NCBI RefSeq assembly: GCF_000372725.1
Contig: NW_005196021.1
Location: forward strand, 154,351 to 218,350
Source of the DNA: Emiliania huxleyi CCMP1516
Taxonomy: Eukaryota; Haptophyta; Isochrysidales; Noelaerhabdaceae
Direction: 5' to 3'
DNA: 64,000 nt
The position numbers and the translations under genes are program-made. Of this stretch, positions 48,858 to 56,904 are shown piece after piece (positions within the stretch are counted from its first letter, which is position 1; every line of letters starts with the position of its first letter). The notes beneath the pieces were generated by a model, which saw only the letters and a list, made by a program, of their open reading frames with translations, made no database searches and was not told the origin of the DNA.

Positions 48858-49785
48858 TGCTGGAGAGCCTTTGTCTGCGTGGCGGACATCGACTAAGTAC
48901 GAGAAGCTGCGGAGCATTGTACCCATGAATACTACTTCTGCTGGAGAGCCTTTGTCTGCGTGGCGGACATCGACTAAGTACGAGAAGCTGCGGAGCATTG
49001 TACCCATGAATACTACTTCTGCTGGAGAGCCTTTGTCTGCGTGGCGGACATCGACTAAGTACGAGAAGCTGCGGAGCATTGTACCCATGAATACTACTTT
49101 AGCTGACGAGCCTTTGTCTGCGCGGCGGACACCGACTAAATACACAGGAGGGCTGCGGAGCCAATACCCATGAACTCTACTCGAGCTGACGAGCCTTTGT
49201 CTGCGTGGCGGACACCGACTAAATACACAGGAGGGCTGCGGAGCCAATACCCATGAACTCTACTCGAGCTGACGAGCCTTTGTCTGCGTGGCGGACACCG
49301 ACTAAATACACAGGAGGGCTGCGGAGCCAATACCCATGAACTCTACATCGACTAAGTACGAGAAGCTGCGGAGCATTGTACCCATGAATACTACTTCTGC
49401 TGGAGAGCCTTTGTCTGCGTGGCGGACATCGACTAAGTACGAGAAGCTGCGGAGCATTGTACCCATGAATACTACTTTAGCTGACGAGCCTTTGTCTGCG
49501 CGGCGGACACCGACTAAATACACAGGAGGGCTGCGGAGCCAATACCCATGAACTCTACTCGAGCTGACGAGCCTTTGTCTGCGTGGCGGACACCGACTAA
49601 ATACACAGGAGGGCTGCGGAGCCAATACCCATGAACTCTACTCGAGCTGACGAGCCTTTGTCTGCGTGGCGGACACCGACTAAATACACAGGAGGGCTGC
49701 GGAGCCAATACCCATGAACTCTACTCGAGCTGACGAGCCTTTGTCTGCGTGGCGGACACCGACTAAATACACAGGAGGGCTGCGG
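48858..49785 (+). repeat. two-type minisatellite (81-bp A and 83-bp B units) with higher-order order
   Basis: About 11-12 units share a core GAGCCTTTGTCTGCG(T/C)GGCGGACA. Type A (81 bp) has TCGACTAAGTACGAGAAGCT and GCATTGTACCCATGAATACT. Type B (83 bp) has CCGACTAAATACACAGGAGG and GCCAATACCCATGAACTCTA. The order is A A A B' B B, then a truncated A, A B' B B B, so a block has been duplicated. The truncation point is at about 49346. Open frames across it are by-products. Confidence 0.9.
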
Positions 49786-50145
49786 CCGCGCGGCCGAGCA
49801 ATTAGCGCCTCCAAGCGCGGCCGCGTGCACCGCCGGTAGGAAGACCGACGGGCCGCTCTCCGGCGCGGCGGCCCCCGGTGGCGGCGGTCGGCCCGAAGCC
49901 GACCCCGCCGCGCGCCTTCCGCACCACTCGGGCTTCAATGCCATCCATCCGGTAACCCGCCCCGCGACAGCGGGCGTGCGCGCGCGTGCGCGGCGTGCGC
50001 GGGCGTGCGCGCGCGGCGTGCGCGGGCGTGCGCGCGCGTGCGCGGCGTGCGCGGGCAGGGCGCAGGCAAGTGCCTGAGGGTATGGGGGTGGGCGCCACCC
50101 TGGGGCTACCCATAGCATCGTCGGCTCAGTGATGGGTATCCCAGG
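49786..50145. other. intergenic stretch with GCGTGCGCG simple repeat
   Basis: A CG/GCGTGCGCGCG low-complexity run occupies 49973-50055. A protein-like piece just before it (CGCCTTCCGCACCACTCGGG reads LPHHSGFNAIHP) ends in a possible GT donor at about 49952 and could be the exon preceding the next entry. Confidence 0.4.
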
Positions 50146-50185
50146 CAGGCGCCGGGAGGACCAGAGAATCCACCTAGAGGCTAGA

Positions 50186-50382
50186 GTGGCTTCGTGAATG
50201 AATCGCACACACCGATCAGGTGGAACAACATCCTTGCCGCAGTCGAGCGCACTGAGGCTTACAAGCCGATCTTTCCATTCATCAGCGCACAGCGGCGCGC
50301 CCGACGGAGAGAGACGGCGGCCCACTTGCGCGACGTTGTGCTGCCAAAGCACTTTGCGAACCTGGAGCGGCTGCTGGCGTGA
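50186..50382 (+). CDS. possible C-terminal exon of an unrecognised gene
   Basis: After a CTAGAG sequence at about 50184, one frame reads SGFVNESHTPIRWNNILAAV, ERTEAYKPIFPFISAQRRAR and ends LPKHFANLERLLA with a stop at 50382. The composition is clearly protein-like and unlike the surroundings. It may be the last exon of a gene interrupted by the satellite, perhaps the one starting at 46880, but I cannot show the join. Confidence 0.35.
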
Positions 50383-50501
50383 TGAAGCCGGGCATCGTTG
50401 GAGGCGACTTTGGAGGCGAACGCGAAGATAACGTTCCTCCTTGCAAGTTGAAAGAAAAAAGAAAATCCCCGTCAAGATGGCGCCGCGATTTCGCCCTGTT
50501 C

Positions 50502-50613
50502 GACGGGAGTTCTCGCTGCGCTAGGCTCAGACGGGAGTTCGCGCTGCGCTAGGCTCAGACGGGAGTTCGCGCTGCGCTAGGCTCAGACGGGAGTTCGCGC
50601 TGCGCTAGTTCGC
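50502..50613 (+). repeat. 28-bp tandem repeat, four copies
   Basis: Four perfect or near-perfect copies of a 28-bp unit starting GACGGGAGTTCGCGCTGCGC begin at 50502, 50530, 50558 and 50586. A fifth is partial. The array lies 50 bp upstream of the esterase start codon. Confidence 0.92.
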
Positions 50614-50661
50614 GCTGCGCCCCCCTGCCTGCGCTATCTAGGCTCAGTGTACACGCGAAAA

Positions 50662-51714
50662 ATGCTCGCCGCCGCTGTGGTCACCGCGGCGTCGCCTGAC
50701 CACCTCGTCGTGCTCCAGCACGGCCTCTACGGCGGCGCTTCCAACCTTGCCGTCCTGCGGCAGTGCCTCGTCGGCATAGGCGGGGACAACGTGCTGGTGC
50801 ACCTCGCCTCCGCCAACGAGGGCATGACCCGCGACGGCGTCGCTGCCGGCGGCCGGCGCCTCGCCGCCGAGATCCGCTCCGTCGCCGCGTCCGCTCCGTC
50901 GCTCGAATCGCTCTCGCTGGTGGGAAACTCGCTCGGTGGGCTCTACGTGCGTGCGGCGGCGGCCGAGCTGTACGGCGGCGGGCAGCAGGAGCTCGGCCTC
51001 GCTCCCAACACATTGGTGACGACAGGGTGCCCGCACCTGGGCGTGCGCCGGTACACGTACCTGCCGCTCCCTCCCGCGCTGCACTCGCTCGGCGGCCTGG
51101 TCGCCGGCCGCACCGCGTCCGACCTGCTGCTGCGCCGGACCGACGCGGACCCGCGCCGTCCGCTCCTCGTCGAGATGGCGGACCCCGACTCGAGGTACGG
51201 CGTGGCGCTGCGCTCCTTCCAGCGGAGGCGGCTGTACGCCAACCTGCGGGGCGACTTCATGGTGCCGTTCGGCACCGCCGCCATCGAGACCGGCGGCTGG
51301 GCCGCGGGCGTGGGCGACGGGCGCCTCGTCGCGCGGTTTGCGGCGCGGCGTGACGTGGTCTTTCGTGATGTGGAGGTGTGCGGAGGCCGCGCCGACGGCA
51401 TCGGCGTCGTGTGCGAGCAGCGGCAAGAAAGGGCGGAGGAGGGGGCGGAGGGGGCGGAGTGGGAGGAGGAGATGCGGGCCGGCCTGTCGGCGGTGGCGTG
51501 GGACAAGGTGGGGGTGAGCTTCCGCGCCGCCGGCACGCTGACACCGCTCGCGCACAACAAGCTGCCCGCGCTGCGGCGCGAGGGGTGGAGGCGCGCCTTC
51601 GAGTGGGTGGAGCAGGCGCAGGAGGGCGTGCCGGTGATGGAGGACGCCGCGCGGTTCGTGGTGGGCGGCCGGGGGCGAGGGGGCGAGGGTCGCGGTGGGG
51701 AGTCTTCCTCGTAA
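50662..51714 (+). CDS. putative serine esterase/lipase (DUF676/ROG1-like)
   Basis: A single exon of 350 residues from the ATG at 50662 (MLAAAVVTAASPDHLVVLQH). An alpha/beta-hydrolase core is visible: HLVVLQHGLYGGASNL (strand and oxyanion loop), ASANEGMTRDGVAAGGRRLA, then the nucleophile elbow LSLVGNSLGGLYVRAA (GxSxG with S) and LVTTGCPHLGVRR. This sequence of blocks is that of the DUF676 family (yeast Rog1, plant ZW18-type lipases), which hydrolyse lipids. RLYANLRGDFMVPFGTAAI carries the likely catalytic Asp (DFMVP), and the His is in LTPLAHNK. Near the C-terminus lies a Glu/Arg-rich insert and a Gly-Arg tail. No signal peptide or membrane helix, so it is probably cytosolic or lipid-droplet associated (inference). 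Confidence 0.85.
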   Translation: MLAAAVVTAASPDHLVVLQHGLYGGASNLAVLRQCLVGIGGDNVLVHLASANEGMTRDGVAAGGRRLAAEIRSVAASAPSLESLSLVGNSLGGLYVRAAAAELYGGGQQELGLAPNTLVTTGCPHLGVRRYTYLPLPPALHSLGGLVAGRTASDLLLRRTDADPRRPLLVEMADPDSRYGVALRSFQRRRLYANLRGDFMVPFGTAAIETGGWAAGVGDGRLVARFAARRDVVFRDVEVCGGRADGIGVVCEQRQERAEEGAEGAEWEEEMRAGLSAVAWDKVGVSFRAAGTLTPLAHNKLPALRREGWRRAFEWVEQAQEGVPVMEDAARFVVGGRGRGGEGRGGESSS

Positions 51715-52065
51715 AAAGCAACGAAAAGGGAGACGAGAGGGAAGGGGGCGGTCGTGATTGCGCGAGCAGACAGGAGAAGGAGCAATTCCAAAATGCTGAC
51801 CGGCGACGGGCGCTTCCTCCCCTTCCACCACAGGACATCCTCCGCCTCCTCAAGACCGGCGAGGCGATTCCAAAATGCTGACCGGGTTCGATTACCTGGT
51901 ACGGTGTGGTAAAATGTCTCATTTGCCCCGAGATCCAGCTCCTCAGGTGGGCGCCCCGCACCTCTCATCGGCCCGCTGTGGCCGCCGCGCTGAGGCGCGC
52001 CGCCGGGAGGCGCACCGCAGGCTCACTCCGCGCCTCCCGCCCTGCCCCCCCGCCGCCGCAGACCC
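51715..52065. other. short intergenic stretch, possible 5' exon
   Basis: An ATG at about 51914 opens MSHLPRDPAPQ followed by a GT donor, and an AG precedes 52062. This could be a non-coding or short coding first exon of the thylakoid protein gene, but the phase does not lead into its frame. Confidence 0.35.
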
Positions 52066-52627
52066 ATGTTCTCTCTGCTGCTCGCCGCTGCGCCGGGGCT
52101 CAAGGGCCCGATGCCCCGCCTCGAGCGCATCACGACCATGGCCCCGGCCGAGCTGCTGCGCAAGATGCCGGCGGCAGCGGCCGCGGCGTCGGTCGCGCTC
52201 CACGCCGAGCTTGCCCACGCCAAGTCCATCCAGGGCATCAACGGCGCGCTGGACTTTGGTCCGCTTGCGGGGGATCAGCCGGGCGGCGAGGGCACTGGCA
52301 AGGCCCTGGGCATCAACGACGACTCGCTCTTCTTCGCCCTCGGCGCGGTGGTGCTCACGGTCGGCGTGCTTTTCGCGCAGTGGCAGGGATACCAGGTCCG
52401 CGGCGCCCCCTTTGCTGCACTGCGCTGGTTGCGCGCTGCCTCCGCCGGAGGAGCTGCTCGGAGCAGCACCCCCCCCCCCCCCCCCCCCCGCCTGGCGCGC
52501 CGCCTCCGTGTCGCCCCGGTCCAACACGCCGCCCTCCCCGCCGCCCCAGGACGACGACGATGACTTTTTCGACACGTACGACTCGCGCCGCGCTGACAAG
52601 GATCTCACCAACCGCAACCGTGTGTAG
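52066..52627 (+). CDS. thylakoid membrane protein, PsbW-like (candidate), two exons
   Basis: Exons 52066-52395 and 52550-52627 join across a 154-nt GT-AG intron in phase 0, giving 135 residues. The ATG at 52066 starts MFSLLLAAAPGLKGPMPRLE. The N-terminal half is Ala-rich and basic and ends ALHAELAHA^KS, which looks like a thylakoid-lumen transfer sequence with an AxA cleavage site. The mature part has GTGKALGINDDSL, one membrane helix (FFALGAVVLTVGVLFAQW) and, from exon 2, a very acidic segment (GYQDDDDDFFDTYDSR) with a basic end. 'GTG..LGINDD.L', a single helix, then acidic residues is the arrangement of PSII subunit PsbW. The similarity is short and seen by eye, so another small thylakoid protein remains possible. 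The intron contains a 20-base C run. Confidence 0.6.
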
Positions 52628-53346
52628 AGCTGCCCCTGGATCTTGCCGTCCACCCCGCGCCCCGCTGCCGGGGCGGCCGCGCTTCTCCCGCGCCTTCGTC
52701 CACATTGCCTGTGTGTGTTGGGCATGTGGGCGATTTGCCGGTTGGGGGGGGAGGGGCTCGGCGCGTGGGCACTGTGCTGCGGGAGGCGCTTGTGCTGTTG
52801 ACCACCCGGCGCGGATCGCGTGTCGCCCCGTTGCATCTGCGCTTCATCTATCGGAAAAGTCTCCTGACACACCAGTTGTATTAGCGTGTACATACTCTTG
52901 CCCGCACCAGCGAGGTGAACACTCACAATCAACATGTCGACAGCGGCCAAAACCGGCGGACCGGCGCCGGGGACGACATCGCTGGCATCGCCATCCGCGG
53001 CGCGCGGGAGAGACACATACCACATACGTGCCGCAAGACCCCTCACCCCCTGGCGCCTGGGCCGTGGGCGCCTGGCACCCACGGCCTGGGCCCTGGCGCC
53101 CGGCATCAGCGAGGCCGAGGGCTCGGAGGCACCCGGGTGGCTCGCACGGAAGCGCCAGAGCCTGCGGCGTGAGCGAGGCACCTCTCGCGAGGAGCGACAG
53201 TCTGCGCAGACAGCCGACAGGACAGAGTGGCGGACGGAGGACACGAGACAAGAGGAGAGAGTACTAGGCAGAGGAGAAGGGGGGGGAGTGAGCAGTGACG
53301 GGAGTCAAGAGTCCGGCGCACAACAGGTGTTCAGGGGCGCCCCAGC
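52628..53346. other. intergenic stretch between convergent genes
   Basis: No gene supported. This holds the 3' flanks of the PsbW-like (+) and VPS24 (-) genes. A GGCGCCTGG/CCTGGGCC-rich low-complexity patch lies at 53047-53105. Confidence 0.5.
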
Positions 53347-54641
53347 TCAGCACTGTTCAAGTGCGGCCAGCCGCGCCCTCAGCAAATCGAGGCTCTCCTC
53401 GTCCTCCTCCTCCTCCTCCTCCTTCGCCGCCGCCTGCACCGCCTGCTTCGGCGCCGCCGCCATGCCTCCCGTCTGCTGCGTCGCTATCTCGGAGAGCACC
53501 TTGCTCACCTCCTCGTCGGCAGCCTCCTCGTCGTCCTCGTCCTCGAAGGTCTGGCGACGGCCGGGCGGAGGGGGGGGGGGGGGGTGAGGCGGGGGCGGGC
53601 CGGAGGCGGAACGAGGGGCGGCGGGGCGACGGGGCGACGGGGCGGGGGAGATGGAGCGAGGGAGAGGGGAGAGGGAGGAGGGAGGGGAGGGAGGGGAGGG
53701 AGCGGGAGGGAGCGGGAGGGAGCGGGAGAGGGGCTTGTTCCTCCATGGCGTCGTCCATCATCTCCTCGAGAAGGCCCGCCTTGGTCATCTCCTGCTCCAT
53801 GTTGCGCATCGTCTCGGAGATGCCTTCCACCTGCGGAGGGCCAGCACCGACGGCTGGAGTGTGCAGAGCAAGGGCCAGAGGGGGAGGGCCAGAGGGGGCG
53901 GGCCAGAGCGCAAGGGCCAGAGGGGGAGGGCCGGAGGGGGAGGGCCAGAGGGGGAGGGCCGGCCCGCAAGCGCCTCCGCGGCGGGAGAGACGGCGGCGGG
54001 GAGTGGGGAGAGTGGCGCGCGAGGGGCTGCGGCGGGAGGGCGGCGTCGCCTTGACGAGCTTGTTCATCGCCTTCATGATGTCCGCGCTCTTGGTGAGAGT
54101 GCCCATGACCTTTGCCTGGCTCATCTGGTTCTGCATCTGCATCACCACCGAATTCATCTGCGCCTTGCTGGTGTGTAGCCGGGTGACCGCCTTCCGCGAC
54201 CGCACAATCTCCTTCGCGTACGTTTTGCACGACGCCGTGTCCCCCCGCTTCGCCGCCTCCTTGACCGACCGCTTGATCTTCTCCTCCTCGCGCTGAATCT
54301 CTGCAGCGCGACGCGCGGGACGCAAGGAGTTCGGGCCTCGCCTTGGCGGCTGCGGGGGAGGGGCGGAGAGAGAGACGGGCAGGCTGCGGCAGGGGCGCGG
54401 TGGCGGCGCACTCAGGATCTGTCTGTCGAGCTTCCGAGACTCAGATCGCATCTCCTTCTTCCATTTGTTGACCTGGGCAGTGCGACGGCAGGTCCCGGGT
54501 GAGGTCCGAGTGCGTGCCGGCATCGCCGCCCGCCGATGGCAGAATGATGAATGGTGGGAGGGCCGGCCAGCCCAGCCGCTGAGCGTGCAGAGGGATGTGA
54601 GGGCGGACGACCTGCTCGCGAGGATCTGGCGGATGGAACAT
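53347..54641 (-). CDS. VPS24: ESCRT-III subunit VPS24/CHMP3, five exons
   Basis: Exons 54612-54641, 54412-54472, 54050-54300, 53735-53830 and 53347-53550 join to 213 residues, matching the family length (~222). The protein starts MFHPPDPREQ^VNKWKKEMRS, then RKLDRQIL^KIQREEEKIKR, SVKEAAKRGDTASCKTYAKE, IVRSRKAVTRLHTSKAQMNS, ADIMKAMNKLVK^VEGISETM, KAGLLEEMMDDAMEEQ^TFED and ends DEESLDLLRARLAALEQC. The basic N-terminal helices, acidic C-terminus and final MIT-interacting (MIM1-like) helix 'L..RLAAL' are all present. It is part of the filament that scissions membranes at multivesicular bodies and in cytokinesis. Introns 1-2 are GT-AG, introns 3-4 GC-AG. Introns 3 and 4 are filled by G-rich tandem repeats and a C run. 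Confidence 0.95.
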
Positions 54642-55360
54642 CGCAACCGGTCGATGCTGCACGTTCGGCCGCCTGAGGAGCACGGCGGGACCGACGGATG
54701 GTGGTGAGCCGGATACTCTCGGCACCGGGAGGAAACAGGAGTCTCGAAAGAGGTGCTGGCTGGGCGCAACGGCCGCTGCCAGCGCGCCTTTCGCCGCTTG
54801 CCTCGGCGAGAGCCGAAAGAAAAACTCCGGCTGGACGCCGCATCCCGATCGCGCGAGCTCGAGCCGGAGGATGCGGGGCTATATAAAGAAAAAAATTAAG
54901 GCTAGAAATCACTGTGGCGGCGTGATTTCTTGTTGGTTTTCAAAAATCTCTGAACCGCCCTTCTCAAGCTGCGCCGCTCGCGCGCAAAGTCGCGCGCGGC
55001 AGCGTTGACCGCACGGCCTACTCGCCCAAGTACTCGCTCTCTTTTATGTCCCACCACATGCAGAGGCCAGAGCGCATCTCTCTCTCTGTTGTGCGAGGCG
55101 TGAACCGCGCCATTCGCTCTCATCTGGCAACCCTGTCTGCACGTCTCGCGCGCGCGTGAACAGGGCCGACCGCCCAAAGCTGCCCCCCCCCCCCCCCCCC
55201 ATTGGGCTCGGCAGCTTGTCTTCTATTCTCTTCTATTTTGTGGTAGGTGACGGGTGGGGCGCTGGTGGGGTTAATAGGCCTTGTCCTTGAAGTTCACTGC
55301 GTGTCCCTCACACACGGACTGAGGTACACTTTGAGATTAGGCATCAATAATGTTTTAAGA

Positions 55361-55447
55361 CCCTTTTCTTGAGAAGAAAATATGCCATGGCCTGTGCGCT
55401 GGTCTATGAGAGAGAGGTTGAGGTGCGAGCCATGGAGGCCCTTCACA
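55361..55447 (-). repeat. dispersed repeat R3, copy 3 (inverted)
   Basis: On the minus strand it reads GGCCTCCATGGCTCGCACCT, then CATAGACCAGCGCACAGG and TATTTTCTTCTCAAG, matching 9336-9425 with several substitutions. Confidence 0.75.
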
Positions 55448-55604
55448 CAAAAACACAACCCCGGACCCAAGACGCACAAGCAAGCACAGACAGTCGAGGC
55501 CCTTCACAGAAAATGGAGAGAAGAGTCGTGATTTCTTGTTTGGTTTTCTAAAATCTCTAAAAAAACAACACCGGACCCAAGACGCACAAACACAAAGAGT
55601 CCTC

Positions 55605-55825
55605 CTCCCCTATCCCTCGTTTGTGTCTGTGTTTTCTTTCTTTTTTAGAAAGCGTCGATGTTTTCTTTCTTTCTTTCTTTCTTTCTTTTACAAACAGTCG
55701 AGAAGGGAGAGACAGCAACGACAGTCAGAGTCAGACGCCCTCCTCACAGGCTAGCCGCTAGCCCTGAAAGAAAGAAAGAAAGAAAACAGACAACCCAAAA
55801 GGGAGGGATGGGAGGACGGCACGCC
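55605..55825. repeat. R6: two facing CTTT-rich repeat arms
   Basis: The left arm (CCCTATCCCTCGTTTGTG, then GTTTTCTTTCTTTCTTTC) and the inverted right arm (GAAAGAAAGAAAGAAAACAG, then CCCAAAAGGGAGGGATGGG) form a long imperfect inverted repeat. The right arm, inverted, matches 25415-25460. Confidence 0.65.
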
Positions 55826-55988
55826 GCCACCACACAGGGATTTTAAGGAGAGGGGTGTGGTGCGCTAGCCGTCGCCCACCCTTGGGCGTCCGCCTCTTCC
55901 TATCTCTTCGCAGTCTCTCTCCGATTCTCGCTTCAACCCGCTAGCCCTGTATCAGCGTCGTTTCTCTTTTCGCACGAGTTGGGCGCGT

Positions 55989-56459
55989 TCACGACAAAAG
56001 GGTCGGCCGCGCGTGGGCCGCCCGATCAGACTTCTTGTTGACGCCGCGGCCGATGCCCGACCATCCGCTCGTCCTCTTCCTCAGTCGCGCCGCCTTCGTT
56101 AAGCACGCCTCCGACGCGGGTCTCATCGTCTCCGAGTTCTCGACGACCAGCTCGCATATTGCGCAGGCGGCGCACGCCGGGTCGCCGGGCCTCGGCTCAG
56201 GCGCCGACGAGGTCACGATGCTCTCGTTCGGGCTCTCCTTCTCGCACCTGTACTCCGGCCTACCCTTCGACTTCAGCTTGCAGCCAGGGCTGGTCCAGAT
56301 GAAGAGCTCGGCCGCCTCCATCTCAGCTGCCGCCGCCGCCGCCTCCTCCGCCTCCGCCTCCAGCTCAGCTGCAAAGGTGGCCAGAAAGAGGCCGGTCGCC
56401 AAGCTAAGCGCGCAGAAGGCGGCGGCTCTGCTCGACACGGAGCACGCGCGTCGCATCAT
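55989..56459 (-). CDS. small secreted Cys-rich protein
   Basis: A single exon of 156 residues from the ATG at 56459 (a second ATG follows at once). The start MMRRACSVSSRAAAFCALSL is a good signal peptide, followed by an Ala/Glu-rich segment (AELEAEAEEAAAAAAEMEAA). The mature domain has six cysteines spread over ELFIWTSPGCKLKSKGRPEY, CEKESPNESIV, PACAACAICELVVENSE and SEACLTKAARLRKRTSG. The 'CxxCxxC..VVE' grouping is reminiscent of saposin-like or canopy-type lumenal proteins, but too little is conserved for a firm call. The plus strand over the same DNA is also open, but lacks a signal peptide and domain-like composition. Confidence 0.55.
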   Translation of the reverse strand: MMRRACSVSSRAAAFCALSLATGLFLATFAAELEAEAEEAAAAAAEMEAAELFIWTSPGCKLKSKGRPEYRCEKESPNESIVTSSAPEPRPGDPACAACAICELVVENSETMRPASEACLTKAARLRKRTSGWSGIGRGVNKKSDRAAHARPTLLS

Positions 56460-56904
56460 CCGGCCCCTCTCCGCCTCCGCCAGGCCGCTCCCGCCCGGGC
56501 GAGCGCCCGTCACCGCCCAGCCCGTCACCGCCCGACACGGCAACTCGAGCGACGGCGCTAGAGGAGGAGGCGGAGGCACAGGCGTGGCCTCCTCCGTCAG
56601 GGCGGTGCGGTCGCCCGTTGCGAGGGGCAAGTCGGCTATCGAGCCCCCGCGCAGGAAGGCGCCGGCAGTTCGCCTGCCGCCTCCTCCTCCCGCCGGCGAG
56701 CGGAGTGAGGCGCAGGAGGAGGAGGAGGCGCAGAGGCTGCGGCTGGCCGCGGGAGGGAGAGGCGCGGAGCAGCGCGCCGACCGCCACGCGGAGCACCACG
56801 CGGAGCACCACGCGGAGCACAGAGCAGGCCGCAAGCCGGATGGCAAGGGTGCCGCGGGGGCAGCGCCGCGCAAGCCGGACGGCAAGGGTTCCCTTGCGCA
56901 AGGG

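Larger units (their letters stand above)
54642..55988. other. intergenic stretch with R3, R6 and R7 repeat copies
   Basis: No gene. 54905-54950 and 55525-55560 carry GTGATTTCTTGTTGGTTTTC-type sequence (R7). AAATCAC...GTGATTT at 54906-54931 forms a small palindrome. A C17 run lies at 55183-55200, followed by GGGCTCGGCAGCTTGT. R3 copy 3 (inverted) is at 55361-55447. CTTT/AAAG-rich R6 pieces lie at 55605-55690 and 55760-55825, facing each other. Confidence 0.65.

Noticed and set aside
48858..49785. Regularly spaced repeats that could suggest a CRISPR array
   Set aside because: Units are contiguous 81/83-bp tandem copies without unique spacers, in a eukaryotic context with no cas genes.
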